23,587 bases of DNA, taken from NCBI GenBank assembly GCA_002730795.1, contig PCAX01000039.1:1-23587 (forward strand), written 5' to 3'. Shown in pieces: positions 16,939 to 23,587 of this stretch. The notes beneath the pieces are model-generated. The model did not search any database. It was not told where the DNA came from and saw only the letters and a program-made list of their open reading frames with translations. Made by a program: the position numbers and the translations under genes. Numbering within the stretch: the first letter of the stretch is position 1; each line of letters begins with the position of its first letter. Source of the DNA: Chloroflexota bacterium. GTDB lineage: Bacteria > Chloroflexota > Dehalococcoidia > Lucifugimonadales > Lucifugimonadaceae.

Positions 16939-17592
16939 GTGAAAATACTTTTCTTAGAAGACGTACTACCAACCGCTAGGGCAGGAGATATTAAAGACGT
17001 AAGAACGGGTTTTGCCCGTAATTATCTAATACCTAATAAATTGGCGGCCGTTGCCACTGTCCACGAGCTCCGTAGATCTAAAAAACTCCGTGAAGCAGCT
17101 GAACAGAGGAGATTGCGAGAGGTTGCTGAATGGAAAGATGTAGTCGACAATATAGAGGGGGTGGACATAGAAATAAAAGTTCGAACAGGAACAACGGGCC
17201 GATTGTATGGATCAGTTACAAATACTATGATTGCCTCAGAACTTAACAATTTGATAGGTAAAGAAGTTGATAGAAAATCCATTAAAATACCGTCTCCAAT
17301 TAGAACCATTGGGAAATACAAAATACCGGCAAAGCTGGCAGACGGTGTGACGGCAGAATTGTCACTTTCCGTTCTACCAGACGACCAATCCGAAATTATA
17401 AACAAAGAACTAGAAAAACTTACCCCAGACAAGGAAATAATCGATTCTTCCGAGGAAAATCAGGATCCCACATTTGAGCAAATATTGTCAAGCTCTGAAC
17501 CAATTAACGAATCATTGTCCAAAAATTTAGAACCAAAACAAAACACGGGAACAGCTTCGACTGAAAAAGATGAAGAAAAAACACCGAATTAA
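16939..17592 (+). CDS. rplI: 50S ribosomal protein L9 with an extended acidic tail
   Basis: L9 binds 23S rRNA domain V and projects from the large subunit. The N-terminal domain KILFLEDVLPTARAGD...VRTGFARNYLIPNKLA (2-36) and the C-terminal domain with VRTGTTGRLYGSVTN (81-95) and SIKIPSPIRTIGKYKIP (114-130) are intact. A normal L9 ends near residue 148. Here 69 more residues follow, rich in E, S, K, N and T with no recognisable fold, probably disordered. The start is a GTG at 16939, with only a weak ribosome binding site. It heads the cluster with dnaB, 12 bases downstream, an order seen in many bacteria. See the finding on the tail. Confidence 0.95.
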   Translation: MKILFLEDVLPTARAGDIKDVRTGFARNYLIPNKLAAVATVHELRRSKKLREAAEQRRLREVAEWKDVVDNIEGVDIEIKVRTGTTGRLYGSVTNTMIASELNNLIGKEVDRKSIKIPSPIRTIGKYKIPAKLADGVTAELSLSVLPDDQSEIINKELEKLTPDKEIIDSSEENQDPTFEQILSSSEPINESLSKNLEPKQNTGTASTEKDEEKTPN

Positions 17593-17604
17593 AGACAGCC
17601 GAGA

Positions 17605-18999
17605 ATGATACAGGCTGATCGTATACCTCCCCACAACATTGCTGCTGAACAATGTGTTATTGGTTCTCTTCTGATAGATGGCAGTTCTATAACGCAAGTA
17701 TCCGGGTTCTTGGAACCGGAACATTTTTATAGGGAAGCTCATCGTTTATGTTATGAGGTATGCCTTGATTTATTCACAAAAAACGAGGCTATAAACCGAG
17801 TTACAGTAGCTCAAGGATTGAGAGCAAAAGAATTATTGGAAGAGGTGGGAGGACGAGAAACGTTAGTCGCTTGCGAACTAGCAACAGGTACATCGCTTGA
17901 TATCGAACATTATGCCCGTATAGTCGAAAAAGCCGCGACTCTACGAAGAATCATAAACGCCGGAAAAACTATAACCGCTTTAGGATATCAAGAGGATTTA
18001 GAGACAGGTACAGCATTATCGACCGCAGAAGATACTCTTTTTAACATACGACAAAGAGTTACTCAGCGAGATTTTATTCATATGTTGGGCTCATTTCAGG
18101 AAATATTAGAAAAACAATCACCGACAGATGAAGACAGCGAAAAGTCGACCAGACCAATACCAACTGGATTTCATAATTTAGATGAAATTTTTATGGGAGG
18201 TATGCAAAGATCCGACATGATAGTTTTGGCGGCTAGACCTTCCATTGGGAAAAGCATGTTGGGAATTAATATAGCAATAAACGCAGCAAAACAAAATATG
18301 ATAGTTGGAATGTTCAGCTTAGAAATGGGAAGAGAACAAATAGCCCAGCGTATGATAGCAGCGGAATCTAGAGTGAATATGGAACAAATAAGAAAAGGGT
18401 TAACCACATCGTCAAATGAAACACGAGTAATCGATGCTGTAGGACTTCTTTCTGATTTACTTATTTATACAGACGACACTCCTTTTCAGACTGTTATCGA
18501 AATGCGTGGTAAGGCACGCCGACTTCAACTTGAAAGAGGTTTAGACTTCCTCATTATTGACTACATGCAATTGATTGACGGAGGGGCAGGACGAAGAGAC
18601 GGCAACCGAGCGCAAGAAGTTTCTGAGATATCCCGTCAGATCAAGGGTTTAGCCCGAGACCTCAAAATACCAATATTGGCAATATCTCAGCTAAGCCGGG
18701 CTATAGAACACAGACAAACCCACAGACCTTTATTATCAGATTTACGGGAATCTGGTTCGATTGAACAAGATGCCGACATAGTAATGTTTATACATAGAGA
18801 AGAAAAATATATAACAGAAGAAGAATGGAACAAAAATCACCCAGCTGGGGAACCTTATCCTAGGCAACTTGCTGAGATAATTATCGCCAAACACAGGAAC
18901 GGACGTATTGATTCCGTTGAAATGGCTATTCAAGAACAGTTTGGAATATTCAGAGAAATCACTGCGAGGTCAAATGCACGAACGCCCTCAAGATTATAA
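17605..18999 (+). CDS. dnaB: Replicative DNA helicase DnaB
   Basis: DnaB is the hexameric helicase that unwinds DNA at the fork and recruits primase. The N-terminal primase-contact domain is at about 8-110 (PPHNIAAEQCVIGSLLID), with a linker to about 180, then a RecA-like motor. Walker A is AARPSIGKS (209-217, K216), Walker B has D319 in FLIIDYMQLI, and the motif H4 region is SDLRESGSIEQDADIVMFIHR (378-398). The arginine-finger region is AKHRNGRIDSVEM (428-440). At 464 residues it is full length, with no intein. It overlaps the DnaD-like gene by 26 bases at its 3' end, and the likely helicase-loading proteins follow immediately. Confidence 0.97.
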   Translation: MIQADRIPPHNIAAEQCVIGSLLIDGSSITQVSGFLEPEHFYREAHRLCYEVCLDLFTKNEAINRVTVAQGLRAKELLEEVGGRETLVACELATGTSLDIEHYARIVEKAATLRRIINAGKTITALGYQEDLETGTALSTAEDTLFNIRQRVTQRDFIHMLGSFQEILEKQSPTDEDSEKSTRPIPTGFHNLDEIFMGGMQRSDMIVLAARPSIGKSMLGINIAINAAKQNMIVGMFSLEMGREQIAQRMIAAESRVNMEQIRKGLTTSSNETRVIDAVGLLSDLLIYTDDTPFQTVIEMRGKARRLQLERGLDFLIIDYMQLIDGGAGRRDGNRAQEVSEISRQIKGLARDLKIPILAISQLSRAIEHRQTHRPLLSDLRESGSIEQDADIVMFIHREEKYITEEEWNKNHPAGEPYPRQLAEIIIAKHRNGRIDSVEMAIQEQFGIFREITARSNARTPSRL

Positions 19000-19687
19000 T
19001 ATCCGACATAAAAGTCTCAAGCGCCCGACGAAACGCCACCCTGAATCATTGCATCGTTCCGCCCAAAACACTAAGTACATTTACGTTCCCTCAAAAATAG
19101 TGGACCACATAATCAACGACGGAATACCATTTTCTGAAACAAAAATACTTCTACGTGTGTTAAAAATCCTTGGTACAACAGAAAATACAAAAATAGATGC
19201 CTCTCGCCTTATCAAAGACCCAATCATTAACGATTTTCTCGTAAAGACAGGAAATACTTCATTGGAATATTTGAAGAATTCTTTACGTTGCTCATTAAAA
19301 AGTAAATTAATTACATTCGAGGATATTGGAACCAATCAAGCTCAGCTCGTGTTTCAAACATCAGATCCACAAGAAAGTAATGTTTCCTATACAACTTCCA
19401 ACGAAACCTTATTTGAATTCTTTGAAAAAAATATTTCTCAACTGACGCCCACGTTAGTTGACAATATTAATAGATCGCTAGCAGTGCATAGCAAAAAAAA
19501 CGTCAAACTTGCTATCATGATAGCTGCTAAGTCAAATGTTAGAAATTGGAATTATATTTCAGCAATTCTAAACAGATGGGAAAAGGAAGGAGGGACAAAA
19601 ACCATTGGGAATGGAACCCCTGGACAAAATACTTTCGCGGATAGATCTGACGAATTCCTCGAAAAATACCACCGACACCAAAACTGA
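18974..19687 (+). CDS. DnaD-domain primosome/replication initiation protein
   Basis: DnaD-family proteins bridge the origin and DnaA to helicase loading. Counting from the ATG at 18974 the protein has 237 residues. A basic N-terminal tail comes first. A region likely to be a winged helix follows (about 34-120, from YIYVPSKIVDHIINDGIP). A C-terminal DnaD domain spans about 145-208 (LFEFFEKNISQLTPTLVDNI...). The DnaD signature YxxxIxxxW is present as Y194-x3-I198-x3-W202. The start at 18974 has GAGG just upstream and gives a 26-base overlap with dnaB. A longer reading from 18908 would add 22 residues without a supporting site and overlap dnaB by over 90 bases. Its 3' end overlaps the next gene by 83 bases. 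The family assignment rests on the C-terminal domain and context; the N-terminal fold is inferred. Confidence 0.83.
   Translation: MHERPQDYNIRHKSLKRPTKRHPESLHRSAQNTKYIYVPSKIVDHIINDGIPFSETKILLRVLKILGTTENTKIDASRLIKDPIINDFLVKTGNTSLEYLKNSLRCSLKSKLITFEDIGTNQAQLVFQTSDPQESNVSYTTSNETLFEFFEKNISQLTPTLVDNINRSLAVHSKKNVKLAIMIAAKSNVRNWNYISAILNRWEKEGGTKTIGNGTPGQNTFADRSDEFLEKYHRHQN
19588..19593 (+). promoter_or_regulatory. Strong ribosome binding site inside the dnaD-like gene, for the double-AAA+ gene
   Basis: AGGAGG within AAGGAGGG (19587-19594) lies inside the coding region of the DnaD-like gene. It is 11 bases before a TTG (19605) and 17 bases before an ATG (19611) in the same frame. It is the best Shine-Dalgarno match in the replication cluster. 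Its spacing favours the TTG as start of the loader-like gene. Confidence 0.7.
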
Positions 19688-20993
19688 TATTTTTGACGAT
19701 GAAATCATTCAATGTAATATTTGTGATGGATCTCGTTGGTTATTATCGGAAGAAAGAAACCCTGAGCCATGTTCTTGCCAAGAAAAGCTATGGAGAACAA
19801 CTACTGAAACCAGAATAAAAAAATATTCGGAAATAGGAAGTTTATCCAATGTGACATTCAATGACGTCCGAGTGGGAGGTTATGAAGAATTTTCTGAGCC
19901 TGTATCTTTCAGAAACGCTTATCATGAAGCCACCGGTTTTGCTCATGATCCGAAAGGGTGGTTAGTAATATCAGGACCTTCGGGTGGCGGAAAAACTCTA
20001 CTCGCGGCGGCTATAACCAATTTTCTCATATCGAATAAAAGAGCAGTTCGATATGTTTTATCATCAAACTTAATTGATCAATTACGTTCATCTTTTGATA
20101 ACGAATCTGATGAACACTTTTCCACGTTGTTTAGCCAGTTTTTAGATGCACCAGTGTTAGTTTTAGATGACTTAGGACATCAATCCGACACACCTTGGGC
20201 AAATGAAAAACTCGATCAAGTCTTGACTAATAGATTTAACAAAAGACTACCTACTGTTATAACTACCTCTGTTCCAAGAGATGAATTGGACAATAGAACC
20301 TTAACAAGATTTTCTGACCCATATTTTTCAAAATATATCCACATAAAGCAGGGCCGAAAAAAGACTCAGTTAGAAGAAACAGGAATAAGTCCCCGACTTC
20401 TTTCAAAAATGACGTTGAAAAATTTTAACTCCCGCGGAGCATATGGGACATCTGTTGCCGCTAAAAGAACTTTAAAGGAAGCATTAGATGTAGCCAAATC
20501 TTTTGCGGAACAACCGTCCGGTTGGCTTTACCTTCATGGTCCAACAGGAGTAGGGAAAACTCATTTATCAGTCGGGATAGCTGATATATGTTTGAAAACT
20601 GATGTCGATGTAATATTTAGGTTTGTCCCAGATCTATTGGATCAGCTACGAAAAACTTATGACCCTAAATCAATATCCGGCTTTGACCAAACATTTGACA
20701 GGATAAGAAATTGTGAAGTTCTCATTTTGGATGACCTAGGAGCGGAGGTGACTACTTCTTGGGTTGAGGAAAAATTGTTCCAAATAATAGTTCACAGACA
20801 CAACGAAATGTTGTCAACGGTAATTACTAGCAGAATAGATCTATCTGATTATGATAGCAAAAGCATAAATATTTCAACTAGGTTTGCGGAACCTATCGTT
20901 TCCAGATTAAGAGATGCACATGTCGTAACGGAGCGGTATATGCACGCACCTGATTTTAGATATCGTGGTTCCAAAAACAACAATAGTCGATAA
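19605..20993 (+). CDS. DnaC/DnaI-like helicase-loader protein with two tandem AAA+ domains
   Basis: DnaC/DnaI loaders are AAA+ proteins that place the DnaB hexamer on single-stranded DNA; they are usually 240-310 residues with one ATPase domain. This 462-residue protein has an N-terminal zinc-type cysteine set C37-x2-C40...C56-x-C58 (CNIC, CSC), like the DnaI N-terminus. Two ATPase modules follow. Module 1: Walker A GPSGGGKT (124-131), Walker B VLVLDD (184-189). Module 2: Walker A GPTGVGKT (312-319), Walker B VLILDD (372-377). Each is preceded by a similar AY-x(3)-...GWL lead-in (RNAYHEATGFA; KEALDVAKSFA), so an internal duplication is likely. Module 2 ends with SRL...DFR (433-452), the arginine-finger and sensor-2 region of the family; module 1 has only TRFSDPYF (234-241). 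Start is TTG at 19605 (alternative ATG at 19611). The gene overlaps the DnaD-like gene by 83 bases. Confidence 0.85.
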   Translation: MGMEPLDKILSRIDLTNSSKNTTDTKTDIFDDEIIQCNICDGSRWLLSEERNPEPCSCQEKLWRTTTETRIKKYSEIGSLSNVTFNDVRVGGYEEFSEPVSFRNAYHEATGFAHDPKGWLVISGPSGGGKTLLAAAITNFLISNKRAVRYVLSSNLIDQLRSSFDNESDEHFSTLFSQFLDAPVLVLDDLGHQSDTPWANEKLDQVLTNRFNKRLPTVITTSVPRDELDNRTLTRFSDPYFSKYIHIKQGRKKTQLEETGISPRLLSKMTLKNFNSRGAYGTSVAAKRTLKEALDVAKSFAEQPSGWLYLHGPTGVGKTHLSVGIADICLKTDVDVIFRFVPDLLDQLRKTYDPKSISGFDQTFDRIRNCEVLILDDLGAEVTTSWVEEKLFQIIVHRHNEMLSTVITSRIDLSDYDSKSINISTRFAEPIVSRLRDAHVVTERYMHAPDFRYRGSKNNNSR

Positions 20994-21001
20994 CGCGAAT
21001 A

Positions 21002-21610
21002 TTGTGTGTTTTTTGTGAAATATTAACAGGTAACGCACCTGCTCAATGGGTGAATAAACCTTCAGACGGTAGTGTTGCCATAAGCTCTTTCCACAATCGT
21101 CTTAAATGGGCTGAAACGATGCTTTTAATCGTGCCGAACGAACATTTAACTCAAAAGCAGTACTGGAAATCAAATCTTATTTTTGATGCAATACAGCTTG
21201 CAATAAAACTTGGGGAAAAATTCTGCAGGCATTCTGGATTTAGAATCATAAGTAATTTTGGTAAGGCAGCCCACCAAAGTCAAAATCATGGTCATTTACA
21301 TATGATATCCGGTACACCTCAACAAAAGGGTACCTCCCAAGAAAAATATTTAGATTGGATTGGTGAAATTGGCTACAAAACTATTTTCCAAAATAACGAT
21401 AATGAAATAATTTTCATGAAAATTGGTAATTTTGAAAGTAATAGAGAGATGTGGTCCAGTATGAAAATAAAGGGTTTGTTGGACCACGCAGTTTTGGCAG
21501 GTGAAAAAAACTTCGAAAAAGGCTTTAGGATAGAAACATACTTTGAGCATGACGTGACTTCGCCAAATTTATACCTGACGGGGGGGAGCAAAATACCACT
21601 TTATATTTAG
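21002..21610 (+). CDS. HIT-family protein with an extra C-terminal region
   Basis: HIT proteins are nucleotide hydrolases or transferases. The first ~105 residues fit: MCVFCEILTG with C2 and C5, LLIVPNEHL (41-49), then NFGKAAHQSQNHGHLHM (85-101). The H96-x-H98-x-H100 motif is the catalytic histidine triad; C2, C5 and nearby histidines may bind zinc as in some HIT proteins. Residues 110-202 have no family I recognise. They may be a dimerisation or substrate region, ending GGSKIPLYI. The start is a TTG at 21002, chosen because it puts methionine directly before CVFC as in relatives; no good ribosome binding site is seen. It lies 8 bases after the loader-like gene, so it is probably co-transcribed with the replication genes. 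Confidence 0.8.
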   Translation: MCVFCEILTGNAPAQWVNKPSDGSVAISSFHNRLKWAETMLLIVPNEHLTQKQYWKSNLIFDAIQLAIKLGEKFCRHSGFRIISNFGKAAHQSQNHGHLHMISGTPQQKGTSQEKYLDWIGEIGYKTIFQNNDNEIIFMKIGNFESNREMWSSMKIKGLLDHAVLAGEKNFEKGFRIETYFEHDVTSPNLYLTGGSKIPLYI

Positions 21611-21636
21611 ACGGGTGCATCAACGCTGTTTTTTAT

Positions 21637-22605
21637 CTAATTACAATGTAACCCCACTTTCACTACACCGTCATTTCTGTTTTTCGCATATTCAAAAGCA
21701 GTTACCGCATCTACTAACGGAAACGCGTGGGTTATAACGTTGGAAACATCGATTTTAGAATTTTTTATCATGTCCAAGGCCAACCGAAAACTTGAAAGAC
21801 CATTTTCATCTTGTGAGCCAAAAATAGTAAAGGCTTTTATTCGGTTTTTGAACATAGTCGAAAAATCAAATGGTATTAAATCATTGCTTTCAGGTAACCC
21901 AAAAAAAACAACCAATCCAGAATCTCTTACAACTTGCAACGATCCATTGACAGTTTCTGCAGTCCCTACAGCTTCTATTACAATATCTATAGAGTCTTTT
22001 TGTATGCTTTTGGAATCGTCGATTATAGAAGAAAGTGGTTTGTCAAAAATCTGATCAGCTCCAAACGAATGTCCCAAATCTGCCCTGTGGGAAATCGGGT
22101 CTATAGCAATAACACTTTTTGCTCCAAAGTATTTTAAGATGTAGTTCCAAAATAACCCGGCACTTCCTTGGCCAATTACCAAACATTTTTTATCTTTTAT
22201 TTCATGTATTTGCTTTGCAGCAAAAATCACAGTACCTAATTGTTGGGCCATCGATAAGTGTTCGATCGGAGTTGAATTTGGTTGATCAATTTTTATCAAA
22301 TGTTGAGTATCAACAGATTGAAATTCCGCAAAACATTTTGAATTCCAAATATGTGGAACTGTCAACACATAGTCATCCGTTTTGAACTCGTCATTACCAT
22401 CCACAACCACTCCTACAGCTTCGTGACCCGGGTGACCGGGATCAGAAGGCCATTTATCTATTCCCCAACCGGAAAACATCATGTGCAGATCACTTCCACA
22501 AATAGAGGCAAATTGTGTTCTGATTAAAACATTACCCTGTTTTTCAGGCATATCAACATCGACGACATCGACAACCGCTTTTGACAAAGCTTGGACCGCT
22601 TTCAT
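21637..22605 (-). CDS. Medium-chain (zinc-type) alcohol/polyol dehydrogenase-like protein
   Basis: In the 322-residue form starting at 22605, the GroES-like domain carries C36 and D39 (SICGSDLH) and the G60-H61-E62 motif (PGHPGHEAVGVV), which match catalytic-zinc ligands of zinc-dependent members. The Rossmann loop is GQGSAG (145-150) with D169 at the end of the next strand, suggesting NAD. The four-cysteine structural zinc lobe usual in alcohol and sorbitol dehydrogenases is missing; the region after GHE runs directly to VPHIWNSKCFAEFQSV. I chose 22605 over a longer reading from 22674. The ATG there begins 2 bases after the upstream gene's stop, and GGGGCGGA precedes it. It is translationally coupled to the ceramidase-like gene. 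The substrate is unknown. Confidence 0.87.
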   Translation of the reverse strand: MKAVQALSKAVVDVVDVDMPEKQGNVLIRTQFASICGSDLHMMFSGWGIDKWPSDPGHPGHEAVGVVVDGNDEFKTDDYVLTVPHIWNSKCFAEFQSVDTQHLIKIDQPNSTPIEHLSMAQQLGTVIFAAKQIHEIKDKKCLVIGQGSAGLFWNYILKYFGAKSVIAIDPISHRADLGHSFGADQIFDKPLSSIIDDSKSIQKDSIDIVIEAVGTAETVNGSLQVVRDSGLVVFFGLPESNDLIPFDFSTMFKNRIKAFTIFGSQDENGLSSFRLALDMIKNSKIDVSNVITHAFPLVDAVTAFEYAKNRNDGVVKVGLHCN

Positions 22606-22607
22606 TT

Positions 22608-23587
22608 TCAATCCGCCCCAAATTGTTTTAACAAATTTATCGATCTCCTTCTTCCTTTTGCATCGAATCGACATTTTTCGTTGAAGGTATACCCTCTAAA
22701 TCCGGTGGATACCATTACGTTAGAATTTGGAAGATCCCTTCTGATATGCCTAGCAAAACGGTTGTTCTGTTGTTGTGGATTTGAAACTAAATACATATCC
22801 CCTATTCTAGATATTTGGATACCGGTTTCGTAGTCGATAGAAGAACAAAGTTTTACATTACGGCGCTGGGTGGTTTGGCTAGCTGCTCGTGTAACCTGAG
22901 TGGCACACAACAAACCCAATGCTATCACGTCAGAATAATCTCGCCTTGGGTGGGAAGGGTTTTCGTTACCTAACCACCAATCGTAAGGTCTGATATCAGC
23001 AGAAGAACCTTGTATAAAAATCGTTTTACCCTCATTAGAAGAATCCAATGCCCAGGAAGTATAACCTGGGTAATCAGCGGTCCAGGACCCGTGAGATCTG
23101 TAAATGTTTCCTGGGCAAGAAAAATTAATTATTCTTGCTATTCCATTATTGTTAACATCGTTTATTGCCGTAACGATCAGAGCTGGGTTTCCAGGCATGT
23201 GGGGTCCATCCAAAAAAGTACTTACATTACTAAACTTAATTGACTTGGTCCCAATGGAAGCTGGTTTCATATTGGTATATGAGTATTTAACGCAACCCAC
23301 TATTTGCTCGATAAGGTACTCAGAATAAGTCTCATATTCAGGCGTAACTTTATGTAAAACAGGCGAACAACCATTCCCCGTAACCGTGACGCAAATCGTC
23401 AATGTCTTTTTGGAGTTGACAGTATTGTTAATTGCTACTCTAAGTGCATGTTCAAACTTATCGGAAATTCCCCATACGTCCAAGCCGATTAAAACCAATT
23501 CAGATTTTAAAGTGCTCATTGTAATGACTTTTGCCAAAAGATCATCATTTACAGATGTCGACATAATTTCAGGAAATTCTGGAGAAA
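22608..23587 (-). CDS. Neutral/alkaline ceramidase-like protein, 5' end beyond window, zinc histidines apparently lost
   Basis: The frame stays open to the right edge, so the true start is outside. The ATG at 23564 is internal, because the upstream codons (SPEFPEI) continue the frame. The pattern DDLLAKVITMSTLKSELVLIGLDVWGIS, then PALIVTAIN, then TADYPGYTSWALD and IFIQGSSADIRP resembles the N-terminal domain of neutral/alkaline ceramidase-like proteins (e.g. fxaDfpGy and FlqGaaGDxxP). In active members a THTHSGP-type motif and an NFxxHPT motif supply zinc histidines. The aligned segments here read TVTGNGCSP and NFSCPGN. This is an eye alignment, so the family call is moderate. A dehydrogenase gene begins 2 bases after its stop, suggesting one operon and related functions. 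Confidence 0.6.
   Translation of the reverse strand, partial: SPEFPEIMSTSVNDDLLAKVITMSTLKSELVLIGLDVWGISDKFEHALRVAINNTVNSKKTLTICVTVTGNGCSPVLHKVTPEYETYSEYLIEQIVGCVKYSYTNMKPASIGTKSIKFSNVSTFLDGPHMPGNPALIVTAINDVNNNGIARIINFSCPGNIYRSHGSWTADYPGYTSWALDSSNEGKTIFIQGSSADIRPYDWWLGNENPSHPRRDYSDVIALGLLCATQVTRAASQTTQRRNVKLCSSIDYETGIQISRIGDMYLVSNPQQQNNRFARHIRRDLPNSNVMVSTGFRGYTFNEKCRFDAKGRRRSINLLKQFGAD

Noticed and set aside
17022..17432. 136-residue minus-strand open frame inside rplI
   Set aside because: It is antisense to the conserved L9 coding region, shows no domain, and its serine-rich composition is what an antisense reading of this codon usage gives.
18908..18973. Longer N-terminus for the DnaD-like protein
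   Set aside because: It lies within the conserved end of dnaB in another frame. A ribosome site (GAGG) directly precedes the ATG at 18974, so the shorter form is preferred.
22606..22674. 23-residue N-terminal extension of the medium-chain dehydrogenase
   Set aside because: It overlaps the end of the upstream gene, is basic and unlike the family. The ATG at 22605 sits 2 bases after the stop and starts the conserved MKAVQAL.
1..23587. Mobile elements, CRISPR arrays, prophage or phage-defence islands
   Set aside because: No transposase, integrase, direct-repeat array, cas gene or restriction/toxin gene is visible. The tRNA-Ser is at the edge with no integrase on the visible side.

Overview
The window is a stretch of an AT-rich, gene-dense bacterial chromosome. 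It carries about 22 protein genes on both strands with short spacers, plus one tRNA gene cut by the left edge. I see no insertion sequence, prophage, CRISPR array or rRNA. The longest stretch without a gene is about 280 bases (7549-7830). A MoaD-MoaE fusion, a rplI-dnaB-dnaD-(dnaC/dnaI-like) replication block, and many dehydrogenases and PLP enzymes of sugar-acid or amino-acid type suggest a free-living Chloroflexota lineage of the Dehalococcoidia/SAR202 sort. That placement is an inference of low to moderate confidence; the sequence alone does not prove it. Several genes use TTG or GTG starts.

Left part (1-3200). A tRNA-Ser(GCU) and a moaD-moaE fusion lie on the minus strand. They diverge from a plus-strand translation cluster, rpsP - KH-domain RNA-binding protein - yebC, which is followed by an ABC-2 type ATPase with no permease beside it. 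Middle part (3238-9573). This holds separately transcribed metabolic genes: a DUF255/YyaL-type thioredoxin-fold protein, a uronate-dehydrogenase-like short-chain dehydrogenase, a class I aminotransferase, a small-molecule methyltransferase and a D-2-hydroxyacid dehydrogenase.

Next (9676-16779) come uvrB and an iron-sulfur assembly pair: a free-standing DUF59 protein and an Mrp/ApbC ATPase that lacks the usual C-terminal CxxC. A convergent minus-strand pair follows, made of a SelA-fold PLP enzyme and a 6-phosphogluconate-dehydrogenase-like protein with a DUF1932-type tail. After it comes a Bacillus-type acetyl-CoA synthetase.

The right part (16939-21610) is the most interesting. Ribosomal protein L9 (with a long acidic tail), the replicative helicase DnaB, a DnaD-domain primosome protein and a double-AAA+ DnaC/DnaI-like protein are read as one overlapping series, ending with a HIT-family protein. 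DnaD and helicase-loader ATPases are known to act together in loading DnaB at origins, so this block looks like a complete helicase-loading module. Its unusual feature is that two loader-type ATPase domains are fused behind a single zinc-binding N-terminus. The right edge holds a minus-strand pair: a neutral-ceramidase-like protein, cut by the edge and apparently lacking the family's zinc histidines, and a translationally coupled medium-chain dehydrogenase.
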